Origin: Modestobacter caceresii
Lineage (GTDB): Bacteria; Actinomycetota; Actinomycetes; Mycobacteriales; Geodermatophilaceae
DNA length: 32,005 bases
Direction: 5' to 3'
NCBI RefSeq assembly: GCF_000761485.1
Contig: NZ_JPMX01000029.1
Location: 1-32,005 of the forward strand
Shown here one piece after another: positions 7,481 to 15,205 of this stretch (position 1 is the stretch's first letter; each line of letters begins with the position of its first letter). The position numbers were made by a program, and so were the translations under genes. The notes under the pieces were generated by a model that was not told the DNA's origin, made no database searches, and saw only the letters and a program-made list of their open reading frames with translations.

Positions 7481-8251
7481 TCAGGGCTCGCGAACGGCGA
7501 CGACCACGGTGGCCGCCAGGTCGTCGTCCTCCACCACCCGGGTCGTCAGCCCGGCGGCGGTGCACGCGGCCTGCGTCGCCGGCGCCTGCTCCCGGCCCGT
7601 CTCGATGAGCAGTGCACCGCCGGGCGCCAGCCAGTCCGGCGCCCCCGCCGCCACCCGGCGCTGCACGTCCAGCCCATCGACCCCGCCGTCCAGCGCGGCC
7701 CGTGCCTCGTGGTCGCGCGCCTCCGGCGGCATCAGCGCGATCGCCTCGGTGGGCACGTAGGGCGCGTTCGCCACCAGGACGTCGACCCGCCCGCGGAGCG
7801 ACTCCGGGAGCGGGTCGTACAGGTCGCCCGCGTACACCGCCCCGGACACGTTGCGCCGCGCGCAGCGGACGGCGACCGGGTCCAGGTCGGCCGCGTGCAG
7901 CTCGACCGACGGGACGACGGCCGCCACTGCCGCACCCACCGCGCCGACCCCGCAGCACAGGTCCAGGACGACCGAACCCGAGGAAGCGAGCGCGACCGCC
8001 TCCCGCACCAGCAGGCGGGTCCGCTGCCGCGGCACGAACACGCCCGGCTCGACGGCCAACCGCAGCCCGCAGAACTCCGCCCAGCCCAGCACCTGTTCCA
8101 ACGGCTCGCCCGCCACCCGCCGCGCGACCAGGCCGTCGAGCTGGGCAGCCGACGCGGCCGCCGCCAACAGCAACACCGCCTCGTCCTCGGCGAACACGCA
8201 GCCCGCCGAGCGCAATCGCGCGACGACAGCAGGGTCCGGGTCGGGGGACAT
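7481..8251 (-). CDS. putative protein N5-glutamine methyltransferase (PrmC/HemK-related)
   Basis: A 256-residue protein with the PrmC layout: an N-terminal helical part with RVAGEPLEQVLGWAEFCG, then VFVPRQRTRLLV, SAM motif I VLDLCCGVGAVG, AADLDP, and the catalytic-loop motif NAPYVPTEAI at about 162. The usual NPPY is NAPY here, characteristic of a PrmC-related paralogue family of actinobacteria whose substrate is not established. The true prmC normally sits next to prfA, which is not here, so this is probably the paralogue. ATG at 8251 is the natural start. Confidence 0.88.
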   Translation of the reverse strand: MSPDPDPAVVARLRSAGCVFAEDEAVLLLAAAASAAQLDGLVARRVAGEPLEQVLGWAEFCGLRLAVEPGVFVPRQRTRLLVREAVALASSGSVVLDLCCGVGAVGAAVAAVVPSVELHAADLDPVAVRCARRNVSGAVYAGDLYDPLPESLRGRVDVLVANAPYVPTEAIALMPPEARDHEARAALDGGVDGLDVQRRVAAGAPDWLAPGGALLIETGREQAPATQAACTAAGLTTRVVEDDDLAATVVVAVREP

Positions 8252-8273
8252 CAGCGGCCAGTGTGCCGCCTCG

Positions 8274-8302
8274 CTGACGGAACACGATCGCCCCGATACG
8301 GT
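8274..8302 (+). promoter_or_regulatory. candidate promoter of the sigma-like gene
   Basis: Two overlapping readings are possible. CTGACG (8274-8279), 17 bases, TACGGT (8297-8302) fits a housekeeping promoter. GGAAC (8279-8283), 15 bases, CGGT (8299-8302) resembles an ECF-sigma promoter and would fit autoregulation. The start codon is 33 bases downstream. Sequence alone cannot decide. Confidence 0.3.
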
Positions 8303-8335
8303 GCCGCCAACGACGGCGGGCCGGAAGGGGTGGGC

Positions 8336-9064
8336 GTGGACCAGCGGCAGGACGGGTTCGCCGCTTTCGTGGCCGAGCACGAGCATGAGCTGCGCGGAAC
8401 CGCCCTGCTCCTCACCGGCGACGCCGCCGCGGCCGACGACCTGCTGGTGGCGGCCCTGGCCCGGACCCATCGCCGCTGGCGGCGGCTCGGCGCACCGGCG
8501 GCCGCCCTGGCCGACACCCACGACGCGCTCGTCTCCGCCACGCTGGGCCGGACCCGTCTCCCCGCGACCGGCCGGGACAGCGTGCTCGCGGCGGAGCGGG
8601 AGGACCACCCGGACCACCGGTGGCTCGCAGCGCTCGCCGGGCTGGACCCGCGCCCCCGTGCTGTGGCGGTGCTCCGGCTGTACGAGGGACGGGACGAGGA
8701 CGACGTCGCGACACTGCTCGGCTGCTCCCCCGCCGAGGTCGGGGCCGCCCTCGCCGATGCCCTGGCCGCCCTGGCCCCGTTGCTGGCCGGCGACCCGGTC
8801 GAGCCGGGTGAGCCGGCCCAGCCGATCGAACCGGTCGCCGTTCCCCAGCCCCCGCCGGTGGCGGCCCCGGACCCGCCGGCGACGCCTGGCCCCACGACCG
8901 ACCCAGCCGACCCGTACGCGATCTACCGCCGACCGGGGACCCCGGCTCCGCTCCCGGTCCAGCGGCCGGCTCCTGCGGCGGCGCCCGCGCCGACACCTGG
9001 TCCCCTCGCCGTGCGGCCGCAGCCGGGCGACGACCCGAACGCCATCTACCGGAGGCCGACGTGA
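8336..9064 (+). CDS. SigE-family sigma-factor-like protein with Pro-rich tail, probably degenerate
   Basis: 242 residues. The N-terminal part matches region 2 of SigE-type ECF sigma factors (GFAAFVAEHEHELRGTALLL, then AADDLLVAALARTHRRW). After a spacer there is a region-4-like segment (LAGLDPRPRAVAVLRLYEG, DEDDVATLLGCSPAEVGAAL). The recognition-helix position is unusually Ala-rich and lacks the Lys/Arg residues that normally contact the -35 box. The last about 80 residues are Pro/Ala-rich and carry DPYAIYRRP (192-200) and DPNAIYRRP (233-241). GTG at 8336 has GGAAGGGG upstream. Its stop overlaps the next start (GTGA), so it is coupled to the membrane protein. It could be a working sigma factor or a protein-interaction adaptor derived from one. 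Confidence 0.72.
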   Translation: MDQRQDGFAAFVAEHEHELRGTALLLTGDAAAADDLLVAALARTHRRWRRLGAPAAALADTHDALVSATLGRTRLPATGRDSVLAAEREDHPDHRWLAALAGLDPRPRAVAVLRLYEGRDEDDVATLLGCSPAEVGAALADALAALAPLLAGDPVEPGEPAQPIEPVAVPQPPPVAAPDPPATPGPTTDPADPYAIYRRPGTPAPLPVQRPAPAAAPAPTPGPLAVRPQPGDDPNAIYRRPT

Positions 9065-10083
9065 CCGCGGACGTCGGCCAGGCCGTCGCCGACCGGCTGC
9101 ACCGGATCGCCGAGCGCGCCCGGCCCGCCGACGACGACCGCACCGCGGCCCGCGCCGTCGCACTGGACCGGCACCGTCGCCGACGGGCCGGGAGCTGGAC
9201 CGCGGGTGCGCTCGCCGTCGTGCTCCTGGGCACGGGTGCCTCGCTCGCCCGCTCGGCGGTGACGGAGCCGGCAGCGGCCCCGACACCGGCGCCGGTCACC
9301 AGCACCTACGTCGCACCCAGACCACCGGAGCTGGTCGAGGCACCGACCCGCGGCTCGCTCGCCGACGACGAGGAGTTCCTGGCCGCGATGGCGGCCGCCC
9401 CCTGGACCGGCCCGGTCGGACCGGACGGCGAGGTCGTCGACTGGGGCCTCCCCGCGCCGGAGCCCGGCACCCAGCGGGTGCTCTACGCCGCCGACGTCCC
9501 CGGCGGTGACCGCTGGGCCGTGGTGACCGCCCGTTCGGGGAAGGAGTGGATCTGGGCGTGGTTCATCGGCCCGCGCGGCGCCGAGCCCGCGGAGATGACG
9601 TTCACCAACGGCTACATGCCGCTCGGCGTCCGGGAACGGCTGGCGTTGGTGGGCGCCTCGGCGGAGACCGGCCCGCTGGTCGTGCTCGGCGAGCCGGGAC
9701 TGGAGGTCGAGTACTCCCCCAGCCTGGACCGGGCGCCCAACGGTGAGCTGGTGCGTGACTTCACCCCCCTGCCGGTGGTCGACGGTGTGCCGCTGGGTGT
9801 GGTGGACATCCCCGTCACCTGGAACGCCGGCGAGGTGCGGGTCACCAGCGGCGTGGGGCAGCAGCCCGTCTACCCGGTCTTCGGGGGCCGGCCGCCGTCC
9901 TGGCCGGCGTTCCCGACCGGCCCGGTCGACGAGGCCCTCGTCGCCCCGTGCCTGGAGCAGCTCGGGCTCGACGTCCAGACCGGGTCCGGTTTGAGCTGGG
10001 AAGAGCCCGAGCAGTTGAGCAGCGCCGAGGAGGCCGCCCGGGAGCACGAGATCGCCGCCTGCTTCCGCGCGGCAGAGCCCTGA
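9061..10083 (+). CDS. single-pass membrane protein, partner of the sigma-like protein
   Basis: 340 residues: a short cytoplasmic N-terminus with a basic patch (DRHRRRRAG), one membrane segment at about 45-65, a Pro/Ala-rich linker and a predicted extracytoplasmic domain of about 260 residues. That domain is rich in Trp and Gly (WIWAWFIGP) and ends with Cys in VAPCLEQLGL and IAACFRAAE that may form a disulphide. The topology is that of an anti-sigma factor, and the gene overlaps the sigma-like gene by 4 bases. However, no HxxxCxxC zinc anti-sigma motif is present. Function is therefore inferred only from position and topology. Confidence 0.75.
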   Translation: MTADVGQAVADRLHRIAERARPADDDRTAARAVALDRHRRRRAGSWTAGALAVVLLGTGASLARSAVTEPAAAPTPAPVTSTYVAPRPPELVEAPTRGSLADDEEFLAAMAAAPWTGPVGPDGEVVDWGLPAPEPGTQRVLYAADVPGGDRWAVVTARSGKEWIWAWFIGPRGAEPAEMTFTNGYMPLGVRERLALVGASAETGPLVVLGEPGLEVEYSPSLDRAPNGELVRDFTPLPVVDGVPLGVVDIPVTWNAGEVRVTSGVGQQPVYPVFGGRPPSWPAFPTGPVDEALVAPCLEQLGLDVQTGSGLSWEEPEQLSSAEEAAREHEIAACFRAAEP

Positions 10084-10089
10084 GTCGGC

Positions 10090-10875
10090 TCAGGGCTGCC
10101 GGTACACCGCGTCCGGGACGTCGGTGACGAACATGTGGCCCGGGGCGTGGGTGATCGCGAACGGCGGCCGGGAGGCCATCAGTGCGGCCTGCGGCGTCAC
10201 CCCGCACGCCCAGAACACCGGGACGTCGCCGGCGGCGGACTCGACCGGGTCACCGAAGTCGGGGCGGGCCAGGTCGGCGATGCCGAGGGCGGCCGGTGAC
10301 CCGACGTGCACCGGCGCCCCGTGCACCGCGGGCATCCGCGCGGTGACCTGCACCGCGGTGGCCACCAGGTGCCCGGGCACCGGGCGCATCGAGACCACCA
10401 GCGGCCCGGACAGCCGCCCGGCCGGCCGGCACTCCCGGTTCGTCCGGTACATCGACACGTTGCGGCCCTGCTCGATGTTGCGCACCGGCACCCCGGCGTC
10501 CAGCAGGGCGGTCTCGAAGCTGAAGCTGCAGCCGATCAGGAAGGCGACCAGGTCGTCGGTCCACAGGTCGGCCACGTCGGTGGGCTCGTCGACCAGCTCG
10601 CCGTCCCGCCAGACCCGGTAGCGCGGCAGGTCGGTGCGCAGGTCGGCGTCCGGTGCCAGCACGGTGCGGTACGACCCGGCGTCGGTGACGTCCAGCAGCG
10701 GCACCGGCTGCGGGTTGCGCTGGCCGAACAGCAGCATGTCCCAGGCCCAGTCCCGGGGCAGCACGACCAGGTTCGCCTGGGTGTGCCCGGGCGCCCAGCC
10801 CGAGGAGGGGACGGCGAGGCCGGCGCGGAACGAGGCCCGGGCGGCAGCGGGGTCCGCGGCGGGGACGAGGGTCAC
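10090..10875 (-). CDS. putative hydro-lyase, DUF1445 family (YcsI-like)
   Basis: 261 residues matching the DUF1445/D-glutamate cyclase-type family: [15 protein letters not shown] near the start, the conserved [14 protein letters not shown] with an invariant Cys, [11 protein letters not shown], and [10 protein letters not shown], then the C-terminal [11 protein letters not shown] and [10 protein letters not shown]. In mammals a member of this family acts on D-glutamate/5-oxo-D-proline; a similar role is plausible here because the cluster also encodes 5-oxoprolinase. Bacillus ycsI is the positional equivalent. Start GTG at 10875 has GGAGGAA just upstream and overlaps the GntR stop by 4 bases, so the two genes are coupled. 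Confidence 0.9.
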   Translation of the reverse strand: MTLVPAADPAAARASFRAGLAVPSSGWAPGHTQANLVVLPRDWAWDMLLFGQRNPQPVPLLDVTDAGSYRTVLAPDADLRTDLPRYRVWRDGELVDEPTDVADLWTDDLVAFLIGCSFSFETALLDAGVPVRNIEQGRNVSMYRTNRECRPAGRLSGPLVVSMRPVPGHLVATAVQVTARMPAVHGAPVHVGSPAALGIADLARPDFGDPVESAAGDVPVFWACGVTPQAALMASRPPFAITHAPGHMFVTDVPDAVYRQP

Positions 10876-11585
10876 GGGTTCCTCCGGAGTCGGTCGCGGT
10901 GGGCCGAGCGCAGCTCGGCCTCCGAGTCGTGCAGGTAGACCTCGAGCTCCTTGGCCGCCTGCTCCACCTCCCCGGCGGTCAGCAGGTCCAGCAGCGCCCG
11001 GTTGCGGCTGACGTACGGCTCGTGCAGCCTCTGCGGCACCGCGATGGCGTGGAAGGCGAGCCGGAGCTCGGCGAGCAGCCGAGCCGTCGTCTGGTCGATC
11101 CGCCGGCTGCCGGCCAGCGCCACCAGCTGCTGGTGGAAGCGCATGTTGGCGGTGCCGGCGGCACCCCAGTCGCCGCGCCGGGCGGCGTCCTCACCGGCGG
11201 CGACGGCGTCGTGCAACGGCCGCAGCCGGACGGCGTCCAGCCCCTCCAACCGGCGGACGACGTCGCACTCGATCGTCCGCCGCAGCAGGTACAGGTCGAC
11301 CAGGTCGTCCTCGTCCAGCTCGGGCACGAAGACCCCGCGGTGCAGCCGGTGCACGAGCAGGCCCTCGTGGGTGAGCAGCCGGAACGCCTCGCGCAGCGTG
11401 TTCCGGCTGACGTGCAGCACCTCGACCAACTGCTCCTCCGACAACCGGGTGCCCGGCGGCAGGTCGCCCTCGATCACCCGGGAGCGCAGCAGCTCGGCGA
11501 CCCGCTCGGCGGTGCTGGAGCGGTCGAAGCTGCGCACCTCGTGCGCCACGCTGCGCAGCCAGGCGGCGTCGGTGGGCTCGGGCAT
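10872..11585 (-). CDS. GntR-family transcriptional regulator (FCD/FadR subfamily)
   Basis: 237 residues. A winged helix-turn-helix covers about residues 25-90 ([52 protein letters not shown]). An all-helical FCD ligand domain follows, with metal/ligand-site residues in the expected positions ([36 protein letters not shown]). FCD domains bind small organic acids. The gene diverges from the transporter-pxp operon and is coupled to the DUF1445 gene, so it most likely senses 5-oxoproline or a product and controls both arms (inference). It takes the place of kipR, which is IclR-type in Bacillus. Confidence 0.92.
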   Translation of the reverse strand: MPEPTDAAWLRSVAHEVRSFDRSSTAERVAELLRSRVIEGDLPPGTRLSEEQLVEVLHVSRNTLREAFRLLTHEGLLVHRLHRGVFVPELDEDDLVDLYLLRRTIECDVVRRLEGLDAVRLRPLHDAVAAGEDAARRGDWGAAGTANMRFHQQLVALAGSRRIDQTTARLLAELRLAFHAIAVPQRLHEPYVSRNRALLDLLTAGEVEQAAKELEVYLHDSEAELRSAHRDRLRRNP

Positions 11586-11641
11586 GCCGACATCCTGCCG
11601 TCTCCTGATGTGTCCGCGCAGTAAATTGTCGCGCCATCCTC

Positions 11642-11671
11642 TTGAAGGATTGTTCTACAACTCCCTAGGTT
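11642..11671 (+). promoter_or_regulatory. promoter of the transporter-pxpABC operon
   Basis: TTGAAG (11642-11647) and TAGGTT (11666-11671) with an 18-base spacer, 57 bases upstream of the transporter ATG. The region is clearly less GC-rich than its surroundings. The GntR-type palindrome lies inside the spacer. Confidence 0.55.
11650..11660. promoter_or_regulatory. candidate GntR (FadR-type) operator
   Basis: TTGT-TCT-ACAA is a perfect palindrome with 4-bp arms and a 3-base centre. It fits the TnGTnnnACnA pattern known for FCD/FadR regulators. It sits between the -35 and -10 boxes of the rightward promoter, where binding would block RNA polymerase, which predicts repression relieved by an effector. 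Confidence 0.6.
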
Positions 11672-11728
11672 CGTCCGCCAAGGGCGCACACCCGCTGGTG
11701 CCCCTCCCCACCCGACCCGGGAGCAGCC

Positions 11729-12976
11729 ATGGCCGCCGAACCGCAACGCACCCCCGCCGAGCCGTCCACCGCGCCCAACGGGCGGCTCGCCTCCAGCACC
11801 CGCTCCACCCTGCTCGGCGCGATGTTCCTGATGGCCACCTCGGCCATCGGCCCCGGCTTCATCACCCAGACGACCACCTTCACCGTGCAGCTGGGCGCCG
11901 CGTTCGCCTTCGCGATCGTCATCTCGATCCTGATCGACATCGCCCTGCAGCTGAACGTCTGGCGGGTCATCGGCGTCAGCGGCCGCCGGGCCCAGGAGCT
12001 GGGCGACCTGGTCGCCCCGGGCCTCGGCTGGGTGATGGCCGCCTTCCTGCTGATCGGTGGGCTGGTGTTCAACATCGGCAACGTCAGCGGCGCGGGCCTG
12101 GGCACCAACGCCATGCTCGGGCTCGACCCCAAGCTCGGCGGGGCGCTGTCGGCGCTGATCGCCATCGGCATCTTCCTGAGCAAGCGGGCCGGGGTGGCGG
12201 TCGACCGGATCGTCGTCGTCCTCGGGCTGGTGATGATCGTGCTGACCACCTACGTCGCGATCACGTCCGGCCCGCCGGTGGGCGATGCGCTGCGCAACGT
12301 GGTCCTGCCCGAGGACATCGACATCCTGGCGATCACCACGCTGGTCGGCGGCACGATCGGCGGCTACATCGTCTACGCCGGCGCGCACCGGCTGCTCGAC
12401 TCGGGCATCTCCGGCCCCGGCCGGGTCCGGGACATCACCCGCGGCTCGGTCACCGGCATCCTGATCACCGCGGTCATGCGGGTCGTGCTCTTCCTGGCGA
12501 TCCTCGGCGTGGTCACCGGCGGCGCGGCGCTCGACCCGACCAACCAGGCGGCGTCGGCGTTCGAGCAGGCCGCCGGCGAGGTGGGCCTGCGGGTGTTCGG
12601 CATCGTGCTGTGGGCCGCGGCGATCACCAGCGTCATCGGCGCCTCCTACACCTCGGTGTCGTTCGTGACCTCCCGGACGAGGACGTCGGACCGCACCCGC
12701 TCGCTCCTGGTCGTCGGGTTCATCGCGTTCACCTCGCTGGTCTACGTGCTGATCGGCACCGCACCCACGACGTTGCTGGTGTTCGCCGGGGCGTTCAACG
12801 GGCTGCTGCTGCCGATCGGGATCGCCGTCCTGCTCTGGGTGGCCACCCGCCGCACCGACCTGCTCAACGGCTACCGCTACCCGCGCTGGCTGCTGGTGAT
12901 CGGCTGGGTCGCCTGGCTGCTGACCCTGTACCTGGCGATCAACTCGGTCCGCCCGGTCATCGACCTGTTCGCGTGA
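11729..12976 (+). CDS. NRAMP-fold transporter lacking canonical metal motifs (YcsG-like)
   Basis: A 415-residue, roughly 11-12-helix membrane protein of the NRAMP/LeuT-fold family. In true NRAMPs helix 1 carries DPGN and helix 6 carries MPH, which bind Mn/Fe. Here helix 1 reads GPGF (about 41-44) and helix 6 reads [12 protein letters not shown] (MPH replaced by GGY at about 211-213), so the metal site is gone. Helix 3 has [10 protein letters not shown]. Placement directly upstream of pxpABC, as with Bacillus ycsG, suggests import of 5-oxoproline or a related acid, possibly with H+ or Na+; this is inference. Start ATG at 11729. The pxpA gene begins 14 bases after the stop. Confidence 0.88.
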   Translation: MAAEPQRTPAEPSTAPNGRLASSTRSTLLGAMFLMATSAIGPGFITQTTTFTVQLGAAFAFAIVISILIDIALQLNVWRVIGVSGRRAQELGDLVAPGLGWVMAAFLLIGGLVFNIGNVSGAGLGTNAMLGLDPKLGGALSALIAIGIFLSKRAGVAVDRIVVVLGLVMIVLTTYVAITSGPPVGDALRNVVLPEDIDILAITTLVGGTIGGYIVYAGAHRLLDSGISGPGRVRDITRGSVTGILITAVMRVVLFLAILGVVTGGAALDPTNQAASAFEQAAGEVGLRVFGIVLWAAAITSVIGASYTSVSFVTSRTRTSDRTRSLLVVGFIAFTSLVYVLIGTAPTTLLVFAGAFNGLLLPIGIAVLLWVATRRTDLLNGYRYPRWLLVIGWVAWLLTLYLAINSVRPVIDLFA

Positions 12977-12990
12977 GGGAGGCTGTCGAC

Positions 12991-13752
12991 ATGACGCGTG
13001 TGGACCTGAACTCCGACCTCGGCGAGGGCTTCGGCCAGTGGACGCTCGGCGACGACGACGCCCTGCTGGGCGTGGTGACCAGCGCCAACGTCGCCTGCGG
13101 CTTCCACGCCAGTGACGCCACGATCATGCGACGGGTCTGCGCCAAGGCGGTCGAGTCCGGCGTCGCGATCGGCGCCCAGGTCGGCTACCGCGACCTGCCC
13201 GGCTTCGGCCGCCGGTTCATCGACGTGGAGCCCGAGTCGCTGACCGCCGACGTCGTCTACCAGATCGGTGCGCTGGAGGGCTTCGCCCGGATCGCCGGCG
13301 ACCGGGTGCGCTACGTCAAGCCGCACGGCGCGCTCTACAACGCGATCGTGCACCACGAGGAGCAGGCGGCCGCGGTGGTCGCCGCAGTCGTCGCCTACGA
13401 CCGGACGCTGCCGGTGCTGGGCCTGCCGGGCTCCGCGTGGTTGCGGCTGGCCGCCGAGGCGGGCCTGACCGTGGTGCACGAGGCGTTCGCCGACCGGGCC
13501 TACACCCCCGAGGGGACGCTGGTCTCCCGCCGGCTGCCCGGTGCGGTGCTGCACGACCCGGCCGAGATCGCCGCCCGGTGCGTGGCGATGGCCGCCGGCG
13601 AACCGATCACCGACGTCGAGGGCGGCGAGCTGACGCTGCAGCCCGGCTCGATCTGCGTGCACGGCGACACCCCGGGCGCGGTGGAGATCGCCCGGCAGGT
13701 GCGCACGGCGCTGAACACGGCGGGGGTCGAGCTGGCCCCCTTCGCCGGCTGA
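12991..13752 (+). CDS. pxpA: 5-oxoprolinase subunit A (LamB/YcsF family)
   Basis: 253 residues of the LamB/YcsF family: [12 protein letters not shown] at the N-terminus, [44 protein letters not shown] and CVHGDTPGA. With PxpB and PxpC it forms the prokaryotic ATP-dependent 5-oxoprolinase that converts 5-oxo-L-proline to L-glutamate. The ATG has GAGGGAGG 8 bases upstream. The stop overlaps the pxpB start by one base (TGATG), giving translational coupling. Length and motifs are normal, so the subunit is probably functional. Confidence 0.95.
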   Translation: MTRVDLNSDLGEGFGQWTLGDDDALLGVVTSANVACGFHASDATIMRRVCAKAVESGVAIGAQVGYRDLPGFGRRFIDVEPESLTADVVYQIGALEGFARIAGDRVRYVKPHGALYNAIVHHEEQAAAVVAAVVAYDRTLPVLGLPGSAWLRLAAEAGLTVVHEAFADRAYTPEGTLVSRRLPGAVLHDPAEIAARCVAMAAGEPITDVEGGELTLQPGSICVHGDTPGAVEIARQVRTALNTAGVELAPFAG

Positions 13753-14366
13753 TGCGCCTGCTCCCCAGCGGGAGCGCCGCCCTGCTGGTCGAACTGGACG
13801 GGCTGGACGACGTCCTGGCGCTGTACGCCGCGCTCAGCGCCGACCCACCGCACGGCGTGGTGGACGTCGTCCCGGCCGCCCGCACCGTGCTGCTGATGAC
13901 CGACCCCGCGGTCACCACCCTGGCCGCGGTCGCCGACGCGGTCCGGACGACGACCCCGCGGCCGGACACGCGGGCCGTCGGCGACAGCATCGAGCTGCCG
14001 GTGCACTACGACGGCGCCGACCTCGCCGACGCCGCCGAGCTGCTCGGCCTCACGCCGGACGAACTGGTCGCCCGGCACACCGGGGCCGAGTGGACGGTGG
14101 CCTTCTGCGGCTTCGCCCCCGGCTTCGGCTACCTCACCCAGCCCGGCGGGCAGTGGGAGGTGCCCCGCCGGCCGACCCCGCGCACCGCGGTGCCACCCGG
14201 GTCGGTCGCGCTGGCCGGGGAGTTCAGCGGCGTCTACCCGCGCGAGTCACCGGGTGGCTGGCAGCTGATCGGGCGCACCGAGGTGGCTGTGTTCGACCTG
14301 GCCCGCGAGCCGGCCGCGCTGCTCCGGCCGGGCACCACGGTGCGGTTCGTGGCGGTAGGCCGGTGA
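13752..14366 (+). CDS. pxpB: 5-oxoprolinase subunit B (KipI family)
   Basis: 204 residues of the allophanate-hydrolase subunit 1/KipI family. The C-terminal cyclophilin-like domain carries FCGFAPGFGYL, PRRPTPRTAVPPGSVALAG and YPRESPGGWQLIGRT, the family signature. In Bacillus the homologue KipI also inhibits the sporulation kinase KinA, but an oxoprolinase role is expected here. The gene overlaps pxpA by 1 base and pxpC by 4 bases (GTGA), consistent with subunits made in fixed ratio. Confidence 0.94.
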   Translation: MRLLPSGSAALLVELDGLDDVLALYAALSADPPHGVVDVVPAARTVLLMTDPAVTTLAAVADAVRTTTPRPDTRAVGDSIELPVHYDGADLADAAELLGLTPDELVARHTGAEWTVAFCGFAPGFGYLTQPGGQWEVPRRPTPRTAVPPGSVALAGEFSGVYPRESPGGWQLIGRTEVAVFDLAREPAALLRPGTTVRFVAVGR

Positions 14367-15205
14367 GCCTCACCGTGCTGGCCACCGGGCCGCTCACCAC
14401 CGTGCAGGACCTCGGCCGGCCCGGGCAGGCAGCGCTGGGCATCGGCCGCTCGGGCGCGTGCGACCGGGCCTCGGCCGCGCTGGCCAACCGGCTGGTCGGC
14501 AACCGCGCCGACGACGCGGTGCTCGAGGTGACCTTCGGCGGGCTCACCGTCCGCGCCGGGGCCGACCTGCTGGTGGTCACCACCGGTGCGCGTTGTCCCG
14601 GTGCCCCGCACGCCGCGCCCACGGTGCTCCGCCGTGGACAGCAGCTGCGGCTCGGCCCGCCGGTCAGCGGGCTGCGCACCTACCTCGCGGTCCGCGGCGG
14701 CATCGCCGTCCCGCCGGTGCTGGGCTCCCGGGCCACCGACCTGCTGGCCGGGCTCGGGCCGGCGGTGGTCGCGACCGGTGACGTCCTCCCGATCGGCGAG
14801 CCGGTCGACCCGGCCCCCGGCGTCGACCTGGCGCCGGTGCCCGAACCCACCGCCGGCGAGCTCACCGCCACCGTGCTGCCCGGACCGCGCGCCGACTGGT
14901 TCGGCGACGCCGGCTGGGCGGCCCTCACCGGGCAGGCCTGGACGGTCACCAGCGAGAGCAACCGGGTCGGCCTGCGGCTGGACGGCGCGCCGCTGGAGCG
15001 GCTGCGCGCCGGGGAGCTGCCCAGCGAGGGGATGGTCCGGGGGGCGCTGCAGGTGCCGCCGTCCGGGCTGCCGGTGCTGTTCCTCGCCGACCACCCGGTG
15101 ACCGGCGGCTACCCGGTGATCGGGTACGTGACCGACGCCGACGTCGACGCGTGCGCCCAGCTCCGCCCCGGCCAGGCGCTGCGGCTCCGTCCGGGCCGAC
15201 CGTGA
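14363..15205 (+). CDS. pxpC: 5-oxoprolinase subunit C (KipA, biotin-dependent carboxylase-like domain)
   Basis: 280 residues of the allophanate-hydrolase subunit 2/KipA family: TVQDLGRPGQAALGIGRSGACDR at the start, LEVTFGG, TYLAVRGGI, GSRATDLLAG, the Ser/Asn-rich SESNRVGLRL, and LPSEGMVRGALQVPPSG. The family normally has 280-340 residues, so this is a compact member. It overlaps pxpB by 4 bases and its stop codon overlaps the start of the following SpeE-like gene (GTGA), so five genes from the transporter to 15921 probably form one transcript. Confidence 0.94.
   Translation: MSLTVLATGPLTTVQDLGRPGQAALGIGRSGACDRASAALANRLVGNRADDAVLEVTFGGLTVRAGADLLVVTTGARCPGAPHAAPTVLRRGQQLRLGPPVSGLRTYLAVRGGIAVPPVLGSRATDLLAGLGPAVVATGDVLPIGEPVDPAPGVDLAPVPEPTAGELTATVLPGPRADWFGDAGWAALTGQAWTVTSESNRVGLRLDGAPLERLRAGELPSEGMVRGALQVPPSGLPVLFLADHPVTGGYPVIGYVTDADVDACAQLRPGQALRLRPGRP

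Noticed and set aside
8336-10083. Classical ECF sigma/zinc anti-sigma pair
   Set aside because: The membrane partner lacks the HxxxCxxC motif and the sigma recognition helix is not basic, so the standard label would overstate the evidence.
10951-12990. Long plus-strand frame running into pxpA from the GntR region
   Set aside because: It crosses the GntR gene and the NRAMP gene in the wrong frames; pxpA starts at 12991 with its own ribosome-binding site.
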